Shown here: positions 35,340-44,315 of the stretch, in pieces
Numbering within the stretch: position 1 is the stretch's first letter
Layout: each line of letters starts with the position of its first letter
Assembly (NCBI GenBank): GCA_910577315.1
Contig: CAJTME010000001.1
Span: 248,001 to 312,000 of the forward strand
Source of the DNA: an uncultured Muribaculaceae bacterium
GTDB lineage: Bacteria > Bacteroidota > Bacteroidia > Bacteroidales > Muribaculaceae
Direction: 5' to 3'
Length of the DNA: 64,000 bases
The notes under the pieces: model-generated
Databases searched by the model: none
Told to the model about the DNA's origin: nothing
What the model saw: the letters and a program-made list of their open reading frames with translations, nothing else
Translations under genes and position numbers: made by a program

Positions 35340-36873
35340 CGGGCCAGCGTCCGTCGGATTTAATGAGGTTGATGAGGCGGGGAAGAGCCTCGGCGGCGGG
35401 GATGTTTTTCTCGACACATTCCTTACCTCGATAAAGGCTCACGCGATCCGGCCCGGCGCCCACATAACCATAGTCGGCGTCGGCCATCTCGCCGGGGCCA
35501 TTGACGATGCAGCCCATAACACCTATTTTCAAACCTTTGAGCGCCTTAGTGGCAGCTTTGACTTCGGCAAGAGTTTTCTGGAGGTCGAAAAGCGTGCGTC
35601 CGCAGCTGGGACAGGCGATGTATTCGGTCTTGGAGATGCGTTTGCGGGTGGCTTGCAGGATATTTAGAGCCAATGAGCTGAGAGCCTCGCGCGGCATCGC
35701 CCCGGCCTCAATTGCTATGGCACCCAACGGATATTTCAGCAACAGGTAGCCGAGGTCGACCGAAGCGGCAATCTGCACCTCGTCGGGCGTCATTTCCGCA
35801 GGGTAATGGACGAGTGCGGCAACCGGCTTATCACCCTTGACCTGCGACAGTCCTTTCACAGCCATATCAATGACCCGGGGATATTGCGCCACCACATATT
35901 CGTATGCATCCGTGTCGAGAGGCCGGTCGTATCCGAGCACCTGCGGCACTTCTCCTGCCTCGGGCAGAGAAATGTCCTCGTCAGATATTCCGTCCAAAGG
36001 GTTATCTCTTCGTGCGTCGATATGGCGGAGAATTGCGCGGGCGACGGGTATCTCACATTCAGGATCTTCGGAAAGCGACACGCGGATGGTGTCGCCGATG
36101 CCGTCGGCCAGCAGCGAGCCGATGCCAACGGCGCTCTTGACACGGGCGTCCTCGCCGTCACCGGCTTCGGTGACGCCCAGGTGGAGGGGATAACACATGC
36201 CCTCCTCGGCCATTTTCCTGTCGAGCAGACGCACTGTCTCGGTCATCACCACCACGTTGGATGCCTTGATTGAAATCACGACATCCTTGAAGTCCTCATC
36301 GCGGCATATGCGGAGAAATTCAAGGGCACTCTCGACCATTCCGGCGGGAGTGTCGCCATAGCGGCTCATGATGCGGTCGGAAAGCGAGCCATGGTTGACG
36401 CCGATGCGTATCGCCACTCCGCGAGTGCGGCACAGGTCGAGGAAAGGCACGAACTTGTCGCGTATGCGCTGAAGTTCGGCAGCATACTCCTCGTCGGTGT
36501 ATTCGAGTTTGACGAAAGTGCGGCCCGGATCGACAAAGTTGCCGGGATTGATGCGCACTTTTTCAACCTCCTCGGCGGCCGCGAACGCCGCGGCCGGGTT
36601 GAAATGAATGTCGGCCACCAACGGAATCGCGCATCCGGCGGCCCGGACGCCCTTGCGAATTTCGCCGAGGTTGCGCGAATGGGCCGGAGTCTGGGCGGTC
36701 AGGCGCACGATGTCGGCGCCTGCCTCGGCGATGCGTAGAATTTGGGCAACGGAAGCAGCGGTGTCCATGGTGGGTGTATTGGTCATGGACTGGACGGCCA
36801 CGGGATGACCGTCGCCTATGAGGATGCCGCCGATATTGACCTCGGAAGCCGGGCGGCGCTTGTAAGCGGACAT
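35323..36873 (-). CDS. ispG: 4-hydroxy-3-methylbut-2-enyl diphosphate synthase
   Basis: 516 aa from the Met at 36873 (MSAYKRRPASEVNIGG), giving the known N-terminus. This iron-sulfur enzyme of the MEP pathway makes HMBPP for isoprenoid synthesis. The N-terminal TIM barrel includes VAVQSMTNTPTMDT and LVADIHFNP; the C-terminal 4Fe-4S domain shows CPSCGRTLFD and GCIVNGPGEMADADYGYVG, containing the cluster cysteines. The protein is longer than the E. coli one (372 aa) because of the middle insertion (about 260-380) found in Bacteroidetes, Chlamydia and plants. It lies between purE and the M16 gene, all on one strand. Confidence 0.97.
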   Translation of the reverse strand: MSAYKRRPASEVNIGGILIGDGHPVAVQSMTNTPTMDTAASVAQILRIAEAGADIVRLTAQTPAHSRNLGEIRKGVRAAGCAIPLVADIHFNPAAAFAAAEEVEKVRINPGNFVDPGRTFVKLEYTDEEYAAELQRIRDKFVPFLDLCRTRGVAIRIGVNHGSLSDRIMSRYGDTPAGMVESALEFLRICRDEDFKDVVISIKASNVVVMTETVRLLDRKMAEEGMCYPLHLGVTEAGDGEDARVKSAVGIGSLLADGIGDTIRVSLSEDPECEIPVARAILRHIDARRDNPLDGISDEDISLPEAGEVPQVLGYDRPLDTDAYEYVVAQYPRVIDMAVKGLSQVKGDKPVAALVHYPAEMTPDEVQIAASVDLGYLLLKYPLGAIAIEAGAMPREALSSLALNILQATRKRISKTEYIACPSCGRTLFDLQKTLAEVKAATKALKGLKIGVMGCIVNGPGEMADADYGYVGAGPDRVSLYRGKECVEKNIPAAEALPRLINLIKSDGRWPDEADA

Positions 36874-36884
36874 TAAATTAATTA

Positions 36885-36909
36885 GGAATTTAGAATTAGA
36901 AATTAGGAA
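36885..36909. repeat. Dispersed ATTAGAAATTAGGAA motif (also at 30189 and 37429)
   Basis: ATTAGAAATTAGGAA occurs at 36895-36909, at 37429-37443 and at 30189-30203; the latter two share ATTAGAAATTAGGAATT over 17 bases. All are intergenic. At 30.2 kb the motif forms the outer arm of the palindromic element, so the other two may be remnants or a recurrent spacer sequence. Confidence 0.5.
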
Positions 36910-36920
36910 CTCTTTTTCCC

Positions 36921-37421
36921 TTAATTTACTTTGAATTTGTAATCTTTTATTTCGGCAAGGTCGGCGTTGGCCTTGAGGATTTTCTGATTGAGGGTGTCGC
37001 ACCAGGCCGCATAGCGTTTGGCAAGCGCTTCGTCGGAAAGGGCGAGCATGCGCACTGCCAGGACCGCGGCGTTCATGCCGGCGTTGATGCCTACGGTGGC
37101 CACAGGTATGCCCGGGGGCATCATCACGATTGACAGCAAGGCATCCTGTCCCTGGAGGGTGGAGTCGATGGGAACACCGATAACGGGAAGTGTGGTAAGC
37201 GCGGCAATAACGCCGGGAAGTGCAGCGGCCATACCGGCGGCAGCAATGATGACCTTGACACCGCGTGCGGCGGCACCGGTGGCAAATTCCTCGACGGCGC
37301 GGGGAGTGCGGTGGGCGCTGAGGGCATGCAGTTCAAAAGGCACTTCCATCTGTTCGAGGAAGTCAGCGGCTTTGCGGAGGACGGGCAGATCTGAGGTGCT
37401 GCCCATTATGATTGATACCAT
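36921..37421 (-). CDS. purE: 5-(carboxyamino)imidazole ribonucleotide mutase
   Basis: 166 aa, class I PurE size. It begins VSIIMGSTSDLPVLRKAADFL with the SDLP and following SAHRTP motifs of the active site, then GMAAALPGVIAALTTLPVIGVP and a conserved MPPGIPVATVGINAGMNAAVLAVRML. It converts N5-CAIR to CAIR in purine synthesis. No purK lies beside it. The gaps on both sides contain the ATTAGAAATTAGGAA-type motif. Confidence 0.97.
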   Translation of the reverse strand: MVSIIMGSTSDLPVLRKAADFLEQMEVPFELHALSAHRTPRAVEEFATGAAARGVKVIIAAAGMAAALPGVIAALTTLPVIGVPIDSTLQGQDALLSIVMMPPGIPVATVGINAGMNAAVLAVRMLALSDEALAKRYAAWCDTLNQKILKANADLAEIKDYKFKVN

Positions 37422-37458
37422 AATTTTAATTAGAAATTAGGAATTGAGGATTTCAATT

Positions 37459-38118
37459 TTAAATTGACATTGCCGTGAAGCAGCAGGCGAAACCGAGGGC
37501 AAGTCCCGCGAGGGTCTGCGCGAGGGTGTGCCGGTTCAGGGCCAGTCTTGCCGAGGCCATCGCTCCGGCAAGGACAATGCCGACACTGAGCATTATCATG
37601 ACATTCACGTCGGCGAGCCCTGATGTTGCGAACCACATCATCATTCCGACCAGGCCACCGATAGCGGTGGTGTGTGCGCTGATTTTCCATTTGAATGTGA
37701 TGAGCATGGCTATGATGGTGGCTACTCCCGCGCCCCAGAAAAACATCCTGAGCCATAGCGGTGCCCCGAGCGAGCCTACAAAAAGGGCCGCTCCAAAATA
37801 GCATGCCACGCCAATCACCATCGGCATTGCTCGCTGGTCGCGGCGCGAAAGGGCCCTGTCGCTCACCTTGCCGGTACGTATCAGCACCGCGATGGCAAGC
37901 AACGGGATAAGTCCGGTTATGACACCAACGAGAATCGTGACGATGAGGCGGTTGCTCTCGGGCACTGAACGAAGCGGCGTCACCCACATGGCGAGCGCAG
38001 TGGCGTAGGTTGGAATCAACAATGGCGAGAAAAAGTCGCTCAGCAGCTGCGCCCAGCGCGGCCGGCGGGCTGGTTGAGCCTGAGACAGGGATTTATCGGT
38101 CGGTTCCGTATTTTCCAT
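37459..38118 (-). CDS. PAP2-like membrane protein
   Basis: 219 aa with about six membrane segments. The late motifs KWKISAHTTAIGG and SARLALNRHTLAQTLAGLALG follow the PAP2 phosphatase pattern (SGHxx ... SRxxxxxHxxxDxxxG) but with SAH for SGH and Q for the conserved Asp, so the enzyme may be divergent or inactive. Probable role: lipid phosphate phosphatase, for example on undecaprenyl pyrophosphate, in the inner membrane; this is an inference. It lies 3 bases after rpoN and shares its operon. Confidence 0.65.
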   Translation of the reverse strand: MENTEPTDKSLSQAQPARRPRWAQLLSDFFSPLLIPTYATALAMWVTPLRSVPESNRLIVTILVGVITGLIPLLAIAVLIRTGKVSDRALSRRDQRAMPMVIGVACYFGAALFVGSLGAPLWLRMFFWGAGVATIIAMLITFKWKISAHTTAIGGLVGMMMWFATSGLADVNVMIMLSVGIVLAGAMASARLALNRHTLAQTLAGLALGFACCFTAMSI

Positions 38119-38121
38119 AAT

Positions 38122-39546
38122 CTATTCCTTTCTTAGACGCGCGACGGGAAATCCCATGCGCTCACGATATTTGGCGACGGTGCGGCGGGCGACGTTCAGG
38201 CCGTCATCCTGCAACGCCACGGCGATTTCCTCGTCGCTCATCGGGCGGCTCTTGTCCTCGCCTGATATAAGTTTACGTATGCGCGACTCAACGGTATGCG
38301 ACGACAGGTCACCCGAGTCGCTGACGCTCTCGCTGAACAGCGATTTCAGCGACACCATGCCAGCCGGGGTCATGGCATATTTCGAAGCGGTGGCGCGGGA
38401 GATGACGCTGAGGTCCAGGCCTGTAGCCTCACGGATGTCGCGCAACACCATCGGCCGCAGGTCCTGACGGTCGAAACTCCTGAAATAGGCAGGCTGAAGC
38501 CTCACGATAGCTTCCATAACAGCCATGAGCGTAGATGCCCGGCGCTGGTTCATGGAAATGAACTCGCGGGCAGACTCACGGCGTTCCCGCAGGAAAGTTT
38601 CCGCCTCTTCATTCGCGCCAGGCAGAGCAAAGGTCTCCTCTATGGCAAGTTCGGGAACACGTCCGGCCAAAGCCACCGAAACATTGCCGGCACCATCGGT
38701 CTCGATGATGAAATCGGGGGTGATGTGCCGCATGCGGTCGTCCGCTCCCGAAGTTTCGAGTTGCGCGCCGGGCTTTGGATTCAGGCTCCGTATAAGCCTT
38801 ACCGCATCGTCGACTATCGGCTCCGGATAATCCATCGCCTCCTTGATTTTGTCGAAATGCTTCTTTGCGAAAAGGTCGAAATAGTCGCGTAGAATTTCAG
38901 CAGCGCACATCGTTGTGCCCGAAGGCATCAGACGGTCGATTTGCAGCGACAGGCAGTCGCGCAGGTCAACGGCACCCACGCCGGCCGGATCAAGACGCCG
39001 CACGTAGTTCCACGCATGTTCCACGTCGCGGACCGACACATCAAGGCCTGCTCCCATGGCCATGTCATCGGCTATGGCCTCGATTGAACGCGTAAGGTAA
39101 CCGTTTGAGTCGAGATTGCCGATAACGTAGGTTGCTGCCTCGCGCTCGGCGGGAGTCATGCCGTCGAACTGCACCAGTTGTGATTCAAGAGGAGGAAACG
39201 CGGCCGAGCCGCTGTCGGTGGCCGCAGGTTCATAGCGGGCGGAAAACGCGATGTCATTGACGGGGAACTGCCGGTAATACGGCACCTCCTCGTCCGAGCC
39301 GTAATCGGCACGCTGGAGTTCTTCGGCGCTCTCGGTGAAATCCCGTCCCTCGTCATCCTTGTGGAGCTGTGCGTCATCGGCTGCGCCGACAGCTTCCAGC
39401 GCCGGGTTCTCGTCGAGGGCCCTGGCCACTTCCTCCTCATATTCCGGTGCGGACATTTCAAGCAAGCGCCCGAACCTCACCTGCTGTGGATTAAGGCGAA
39501 GACCGAGCTGCTGCTCCTGGGATATGGACTGTGACGACTTAGACAT
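38122..39546 (-). CDS. rpoN: RNA polymerase sigma-54 factor
   Basis: 474 aa from the Met at 39546 (MSKSSQSISQEQQLGLRLNPQQVRF); a Met 5 codons earlier is less likely. Region I is glutamine-rich and interacts with activators; the acidic region II follows (about 55-100); the core-binding domain (about 115-320) and DNA-binding domain end in the RpoN box ARRTVAKYRE (about 452-461), which contacts the -24 element. Sigma-54 transcription depends on AAA+ enhancer-binding proteins, none of which lie in this window. A -7 box TATCTTTG (minus, 39574-39581) is just upstream. Confidence 0.96.
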   Translation of the reverse strand: MSKSSQSISQEQQLGLRLNPQQVRFGRLLEMSAPEYEEEVARALDENPALEAVGAADDAQLHKDDEGRDFTESAEELQRADYGSDEEVPYYRQFPVNDIAFSARYEPAATDSGSAAFPPLESQLVQFDGMTPAEREAATYVIGNLDSNGYLTRSIEAIADDMAMGAGLDVSVRDVEHAWNYVRRLDPAGVGAVDLRDCLSLQIDRLMPSGTTMCAAEILRDYFDLFAKKHFDKIKEAMDYPEPIVDDAVRLIRSLNPKPGAQLETSGADDRMRHITPDFIIETDGAGNVSVALAGRVPELAIEETFALPGANEEAETFLRERRESAREFISMNQRRASTLMAVMEAIVRLQPAYFRSFDRQDLRPMVLRDIREATGLDLSVISRATASKYAMTPAGMVSLKSLFSESVSDSGDLSSHTVESRIRKLISGEDKSRPMSDEEIAVALQDDGLNVARRTVAKYRERMGFPVARLRKE

Positions 39547-39573
39547 TGTTATTCGATGCACCTAATCTCACCG

Positions 39574-39581
39574 CAAAGATA
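39574..39581 (-). promoter_or_regulatory. -7 box upstream of rpoN
   Basis: TATCTTTG on the minus strand matches TAnnTTTG, 27 bases before rpoN; no good -33 box. It would start the rpoN-PAP2-purE-ispG-M16 transcript. Confidence 0.45.
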
Positions 39582-39598
39582 CGAATTATTTCGCTAAT

Positions 39599-39958
39599 TC
39601 AGCTATCCTCGCGTCCGAAAAGCCCTTTCAGGCGGTCGGCCACAGTGCGTGTGGGCGGCTTGAGGTGTATCGACACCTTCGTGCTCTTTCTGTTCAAAAA
39701 TATAATTGTTGAATGAAGCACTATTGCGGTCCATTCCTCAAAAGGAACGATGGCATGGATATGGCTGAGGGGAATGGACCTGAAAATCGACTTCTCGTCG
39801 ATGGAGCCTATGATAAGTTTGTTGGATTCTATGTCAACATTTATGTCATGCATTATACCTACCGTGTCAAACAACATGGCGATGTCAAGACAATCGACGC
39901 TCTTGGCGCGGTTGGGATATTTCTTGTAAAGGGTTTGAATGACTTCTTTTGTTATCAT
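39599..39958 (-). CDS. Conserved-looking hypothetical protein
   Basis: 119 aa, no signal peptide. The N-terminal part is helical (KEVIQTLYKKYPNRAKSVDCLDIAMLF) and the rest alternates short strands (NKLIIGSIDEKSIFRSIPLSHIHAIVPFEEWTAIVLHSTIIFLNRK), with a basic tail ending LKGLFGRED. The strand region could be a small beta-fold domain. No family is recognised. It lies 52 bases upstream of rpoN on the same strand, with a possible promoter between. Confidence 0.65.
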   Translation of the reverse strand: MITKEVIQTLYKKYPNRAKSVDCLDIAMLFDTVGIMHDINVDIESNKLIIGSIDEKSIFRSIPLSHIHAIVPFEEWTAIVLHSTIIFLNRKSTKVSIHLKPPTRTVADRLKGLFGREDS

Positions 39959-40085
39959 GACGTAAGAGATATGGAATCGAGGTTGGCACTTTAATATATC
40001 GGTGATGAAGAGAGGTGATACTGATATTATAACCCCTCGCGGGGCAAAAGGTTCATTAAAAAAGGCACCCGGACAATCATTAAAA

Positions 40086-40126
40086 CAATGAGACCCGCAG
40101 GCCGGGACGGCCTACAGGTCTCATTG
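40086..40126 (-). terminator. Terminator of the methylmalonyl-CoA decarboxylase operon
   Basis: A 10-bp stem CAATGAGACC/GGTCTCATTG with an inner AGGCC/GGCCT helix, followed on the minus strand by TTTTAATG, 13 bases after mmdB. Confidence 0.85.
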
Positions 40127-40139
40127 AGGAATGTCATGT

Positions 40140-41297
40140 TCAGGCAAGGAAACCGAGCAGTACGCCGGCAGCCACAGCCGAGCCGATAACGCCGGCCACA
40201 TTCGGGCCCATGGCGTGCATCAGCAGATAGTTGGACGGATCGTATTCCAGACCGAGGTTGTTCGAGATACGTGCCGACATCGGAACAGCCGATACGCCGG
40301 CGTTGCCGATGAGGGGATTGATTTTCTTGTCCTTGGGAAGGAGCAGGTTGAAAATCTTCACGAAGAGCACACCGCTCGACGAAGCTATCACGAAAGCCAT
40401 GAAGCCGAGGAAGAAGATGAAGATGGTCTGCGGGGTGAGGAACTGCGATGCCTGGGTCGAGGCGCCGACGGTCATGCCGAGAAGAATGGTCACGATATCG
40501 GTGAGGGCGTTGGACGCAGTCTTTGCCAGACGGGTTGTCACGCCACATTCACGCAGCAGGTTGCCGAAGAACAGCATGCCCAGCAGGGGAAGGCCCGAGG
40601 GAACGACAAAGCAGGTGAGAAGCATTCCGACAATGGGGAAGATGATTTTTTCGTTCTGCGACACCGCGCGGGCGGGTTTCATCTTGATGAGGCGCTCTTT
40701 CTTGGTGGTGAACAGGCGCATCAACGGGGGCTGAATCACGGGCACGAGAGCCATGTAGGAATAGGCCGACACAGCGATTGCACCCATGAGGTTGGGGGCG
40801 AGCTTCGATGACAGGAAGATGGCCGTCGGGCCGTCGGCACCGCCGATGATGGCGATGGCACCGGCCTGGTCGGGTGCGAAACCGATGGCGAGGGCCACCA
40901 TGTAGGCACCGAAGATACCGAACTGGGCAGCCGCGCCGATAAGCATCAGCTTCGGATTGGCAATCAGGGCCGAGAAGTCGGTCATGGCGCCGATGCCGAG
41001 GAAGATGAGCGGGGGATACCAGCCGGCGCTCACGCCGTTGTAGAGGATGTTGAGCACGGAGCCTTGCTCGTAGATGCCCACTTCAAGACCGGCCTCGGTG
41101 TTGAAAGGCACGTTGCCGATCAGGATACCGAATCCGATGGGGACGAGGAGCATGGGCTCGAAGTTCTTCTTGATTGCAAGCCAGATGAAGAAGAGGCCCA
41201 CCAGCAGCATGATGATGTTGCCCCATTCGGCATTGGCGAAACCTGTCAGTTCCCAGAACTGGCGCAGGTTTTTAAGTAGGAAATCACCGAAATCCAT
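40140..41297 (-). CDS. mmdB: Sodium-translocating decarboxylase beta subunit
   Basis: 385 aa, very hydrophobic, about nine to eleven membrane segments. Family motifs: PPLIFLGIGAMTDFSALIANP, GGADGPTAIFLSSKLAP (the conserved re-entrant loop with the Asp implicated in sodium/proton handling), SGLPLLGMLFFGNLLRECG and the C-terminal PSNYLLMHAMGPNVAGVIGSAVAAG. It decarboxylates the carboxybiotin of the carrier subunit and pumps sodium out of the cell. It is last of the five-gene mce-mmdA-oadG-mmdC-mmdB operon. Confidence 0.96.
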   Translation of the reverse strand: MDFGDFLLKNLRQFWELTGFANAEWGNIIMLLVGLFFIWLAIKKNFEPMLLVPIGFGILIGNVPFNTEAGLEVGIYEQGSVLNILYNGVSAGWYPPLIFLGIGAMTDFSALIANPKLMLIGAAAQFGIFGAYMVALAIGFAPDQAGAIAIIGGADGPTAIFLSSKLAPNLMGAIAVSAYSYMALVPVIQPPLMRLFTTKKERLIKMKPARAVSQNEKIIFPIVGMLLTCFVVPSGLPLLGMLFFGNLLRECGVTTRLAKTASNALTDIVTILLGMTVGASTQASQFLTPQTIFIFFLGFMAFVIASSSGVLFVKIFNLLLPKDKKINPLIGNAGVSAVPMSARISNNLGLEYDPSNYLLMHAMGPNVAGVIGSAVAAGVLLGFLA

Positions 41298-41309
41298 AGG
41301 AACGCGGGA

Positions 41310-41747
41310 TTATTCGATGACGATTAAGGGGTTGCCTTCGAGCACGGAGTCGCCGGCCGACACGAGGATTTCCTTGACGGTGCCGTCCACGCCGGCGTGG
41401 ATGGCGTTCTCCATCTTCATGGCCTCGAGCAGAAGCACGGTGTCGGCAGCCTTGACGGCCTGGCCGACCTTGACGGGAATGGACAGAACCACACCGGGCA
41501 GGGGAGCCTTGACTGAGTTGCCGGCGCCGGTGGCGGCGGGCTTGGAGATTACCTTCTCGCCGGTGGTGGTGCGGGGAGCGGCAGCCGGGCGGGGAGCCTG
41601 CACCGACTTGACGGTAGCGGCCTTGGCGGCTTCAAGTTCTACTGTATAGGGCACACCGTTGACCTCGACCTTTGCCACGTTGTCCTCGATGTCGCCGATG
41701 GCCACGTTGTAGGTGTTGCCGTTGATTTTATATTTGTATTCTTTCAT
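41310..41747 (-). CDS. mmdC: Biotin carrier subunit of methylmalonyl-CoA decarboxylase
   Basis: 145 aa. A short N-terminal beta domain (about 1-40), an Ala/Pro-rich flexible linker (about 45-75), and the biotinyl domain (about 78-145) with the attachment motif EAMKM, biotin on Lys111. It shuttles CO2 from the carboxyltransferase alpha subunit (MmdA) to the beta membrane subunit. It lies 12 bases before mmdB. The domain could also be read as that of oxaloacetate or glutaconyl-CoA decarboxylase, but the neighbouring mmdA and epimerase favour methylmalonyl-CoA. Confidence 0.95.
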   Translation of the reverse strand: MKEYKYKINGNTYNVAIGDIEDNVAKVEVNGVPYTVELEAAKAATVKSVQAPRPAAAPRTTTGEKVISKPAATGAGNSVKAPLPGVVLSIPVKVGQAVKAADTVLLLEAMKMENAIHAGVDGTVKEILVSAGDSVLEGNPLIVIE

Positions 41748-41767
41748 TTTTCAAAAGGTTTTAGAAA

Positions 41768-42691
41768 TTAGCGGCGAACGGGGCGCTGGGGCACTTCGCG
41801 CAGGTTGTAAATCTTGGAGCTCCAGGGCGAGTAGGCGCGTTTCATCTTCTTGATGGTGAGGATGGTCGACTCGTCGTCGTGGGCATAGAGATGCTGGTTG
41901 AGGGCCATTACGATGGCGGCGATTTCCTCGCCGGTATCGTGGCCTACCTCGCGGATTTCGGCCAGATCGGAGGTTTCGTTGCCGTGGGCGCGGGCCTTGT
42001 TGCGGCGCGAGAGCAGCGAGCTGATCTTACCGATGCCGTAGAAGCAGAGGCAGAGTACGAGAAGGGCTGAGAACACGATGCACATTGCCATGACGGTCAT
42101 GCCGAAGCCATTGGCGTCGCGTTCGGCAAAGTCCTGGATTTTGTGGTTGGTGTCGTTGATTACGTTGGCGCTCGACGGGGTGATGTAGTCATCGGCACCA
42201 CCGGTGCGGATGGCCCATTCGCCGGCACCGTCGGCGGTGCGTGCCCAGCTCTGGCCGGCCTTGATTCCGGCAGGCACAACAACCTCGTCGATGAGGGTGC
42301 GTCCGTCGGCGTCGTAGATGCCGATCCAGTTGTCGCGGGTGGGATCAAGGACAAAGTTGGTGTGGAACGTGCCCTTGTTGGGTTCGCCGTCAGCAAAGAA
42401 AATCACGTGCTGGCGCTTGGGCATGCGGGTGTTGACATCGCCGAGCGGCACGGGATAGAGCGTGGGCTTGGTCGAATCGTTGGTCAGGTAGATGCTCGAT
42501 ATCTCGATGGGCGCGAAGTTTGCGTTGAAAAGCTCGATCCACCCGTGGTGCGCGCCATATTCATCGGCGATGCCCTCGGGGGTGTTCTCAACCATGACTT
42601 CATTGATGCGCAGGGCAGAGCGGGTCTGGCCCACCATGCCTGCGCAGCAAGCCATCGCCGCCACCAGCATCAGAAACAGTCGTTTTTTCAT
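41768..42691 (-). CDS. OadG-family (gamma) subunit fused to a lamin-tail domain
   Basis: 307 aa. Signal peptide (about 1-22), then a periplasmic lamin-tail (LTD) domain (about 26-165; INEVMVENTPEGIADEYGAHHGWIELFN is characteristic), one membrane segment (about 197-222), and a cytoplasmic tail with the OadG-like part (EIAAIVMALNQHLYAHD about 263-279; SPWSSKIYNLREVPQRPVRR). Canonical OadG subunits are about 80-100 aa and only anchor the complex; here about 190 residues lie outside the membrane. It sits between mmdA and mmdC. Such fusions occur in other Bacteroidales; the role of the periplasmic domain is not known. Confidence 0.85.
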   Translation of the reverse strand: MKKRLFLMLVAAMACCAGMVGQTRSALRINEVMVENTPEGIADEYGAHHGWIELFNANFAPIEISSIYLTNDSTKPTLYPVPLGDVNTRMPKRQHVIFFADGEPNKGTFHTNFVLDPTRDNWIGIYDADGRTLIDEVVVPAGIKAGQSWARTADGAGEWAIRTGGADDYITPSSANVINDTNHKIQDFAERDANGFGMTVMAMCIVFSALLVLCLCFYGIGKISSLLSRRNKARAHGNETSDLAEIREVGHDTGEEIAAIVMALNQHLYAHDDESTILTIKKMKRAYSPWSSKIYNLREVPQRPVRR

Positions 42692-42728
42692 ACGGTTTTG
42701 TCTGAATTGGTTGGGTTAGGCTAAGAGA

Positions 42729-44282
42729 TTAAAGAGGTATGTTGCCATGTTTCTTGGCAGGGTTGGTCACCTTCTTGGTGGCGAGTTGCTGGAGGGCGCG
42801 GATTACGCGGAAACGCGTGTTGCGGGGTTCAATAACGTCGTCGATGTAACCGTAGCGGGCAGCGTTGTAGGGATTGCAGAAAAGCTTGTTGTATTCCGCT
42901 TCCTTCTCGGCGAGCACCTTCTTGGGATCGTCAGAAGCCTTGGCTTCCTTGGCATAGAGCACTTCGACAGCGCCTGCACCGCCCATAACGGCGATTTCGG
43001 CGGTGGGCCATGCGTAGTTCATGTCGCCGCGCAGCTGCTTGCAGCTCATCACGATGTGCGAGCCGCCGTAGCTCTTGCGGAGGGTTACGGTAACCTTGGG
43101 CACGGTAGCTTCGCCATAGGCATAGAGAAGCTTGGCGCCGTGGAGGATTACACCGTTGTATTCCTGGCCTGTGCCGGGGAGGAAGCCCGGAACGTCGACG
43201 AGGGTCACAAGGGGAATGTTGAACGCGTCGCAGAAACGGACGAAGCGCGCGCCCTTGCGCGAGGCGTTGGAGTCGAGCACGCCGGCGAGGAACTTGGGCT
43301 GGTTTGCCACCACGCCTACGCTCTGGCCGTTGAAGCGGGCGAAGCCCACGATGAGGTTCTTGGCATAGTCGCGCTGAACTTCAAGGAACTCGCCGTTGTC
43401 GACGATTGCGCCGATAACCTCATACATGTCGTAGGGGCGGTTGGGCGAATCGGGAATGATTTCGTTGAGCGAATCCTCGAGACGGTCGATGGGATCGGTG
43501 CACTCAACCATCGGGGGCTCTTCAAGGTTGTTCTGGGGAATGTAGCCGAAGAGCTTGCGGATGATCTTGATGGCGTGTTCGCCGTCTTCAGCAGCGAAGT
43601 GTGCCACACCGCTCTTCTGCGAGTGTACTTCGGCACCGCCGAGCGCATCCTGGGTCACATCTTCGCCGGTTACGGTCTTCACGACCTTCGGACCGGTGAG
43701 GAACATGTAGGAAATACCCTTCGCCATGATGGTGAAGTCGGTAAGGGCGGGCGAATAAACGGCACCACCGGCACAGGGGCCGAGGATTGCCGAAATCTGG
43801 GGGATTACGCCCGAAGCAAGGATATTGCGCTGGAAGATCTCGGCGTAACCGGCAAGGGCGTTGATGCCTTCCTGGATGCGGGCGCCGCCCGAGTCGTTGA
43901 GGCCGATGACGGGAGCGCCCATCTTCATGGCCATGTCCATGATCTTGCAGATCTTCAGGGCCATGGTTTCCGAGAGCGAGCCGCCGAACACGGTGAAGTC
44001 CTGTGCGAACACATAGACGAGACGTCCGTCGATTGTGCCGTAGCCGGTCACGACGCCGTCGCCGAGGAACGATTTCTTTTCCTGGCCGAAGTTGTGGCAG
44101 CGGTGGCGCACGAACATGTCGAGTTCCTCAAACGAACCTTCGTCGAGGAGCTGGGCGATGCGCTCGCGGGCGGTGTACTTGCCGCGCTCATGTTGTTTTT
44201 CGATGGCCTTTTCGCCGCCACCGAGACGAGCCTGGTTGCGAAGCTCGATGAGCTCTTTTACCTTTTCGAGTTGATTGCTCAT
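42729..44282 (-). CDS. mmdA: Methylmalonyl-CoA decarboxylase alpha subunit (carboxyltransferase)
   Basis: 517 aa, acetyl-CoA/propionyl-CoA carboxylase beta-type fold of two crotonase-like halves. Motifs: [62 protein letters not shown] (first oxyanion region) and [52 protein letters not shown]. It transfers the carboxyl of methylmalonyl-CoA to the biotin of MmdC, yielding propionyl-CoA. The same protein family forms propionyl-CoA carboxylase, but the neighbouring sodium pump subunits indicate the decarboxylase direction. Confidence 0.96.
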   Translation of the reverse strand: MSNQLEKVKELIELRNQARLGGGEKAIEKQHERGKYTARERIAQLLDEGSFEELDMFVRHRCHNFGQEKKSFLGDGVVTGYGTIDGRLVYVFAQDFTVFGGSLSETMALKICKIMDMAMKMGAPVIGLNDSGGARIQEGINALAGYAEIFQRNILASGVIPQISAILGPCAGGAVYSPALTDFTIMAKGISYMFLTGPKVVKTVTGEDVTQDALGGAEVHSQKSGVAHFAAEDGEHAIKIIRKLFGYIPQNNLEEPPMVECTDPIDRLEDSLNEIIPDSPNRPYDMYEVIGAIVDNGEFLEVQRDYAKNLIVGFARFNGQSVGVVANQPKFLAGVLDSNASRKGARFVRFCDAFNIPLVTLVDVPGFLPGTGQEYNGVILHGAKLLYAYGEATVPKVTVTLRKSYGGSHIVMSCKQLRGDMNYAWPTAEIAVMGGAGAVEVLYAKEAKASDDPKKVLAEKEAEYNKLFCNPYNAARYGYIDDVIEPRNTRFRVIRALQQLATKKVTNPAKKHGNIPL

Positions 44283-44315
44283 TATATAAAGTTTACGGTT
44301 ATTGTGCGTTGGAGA

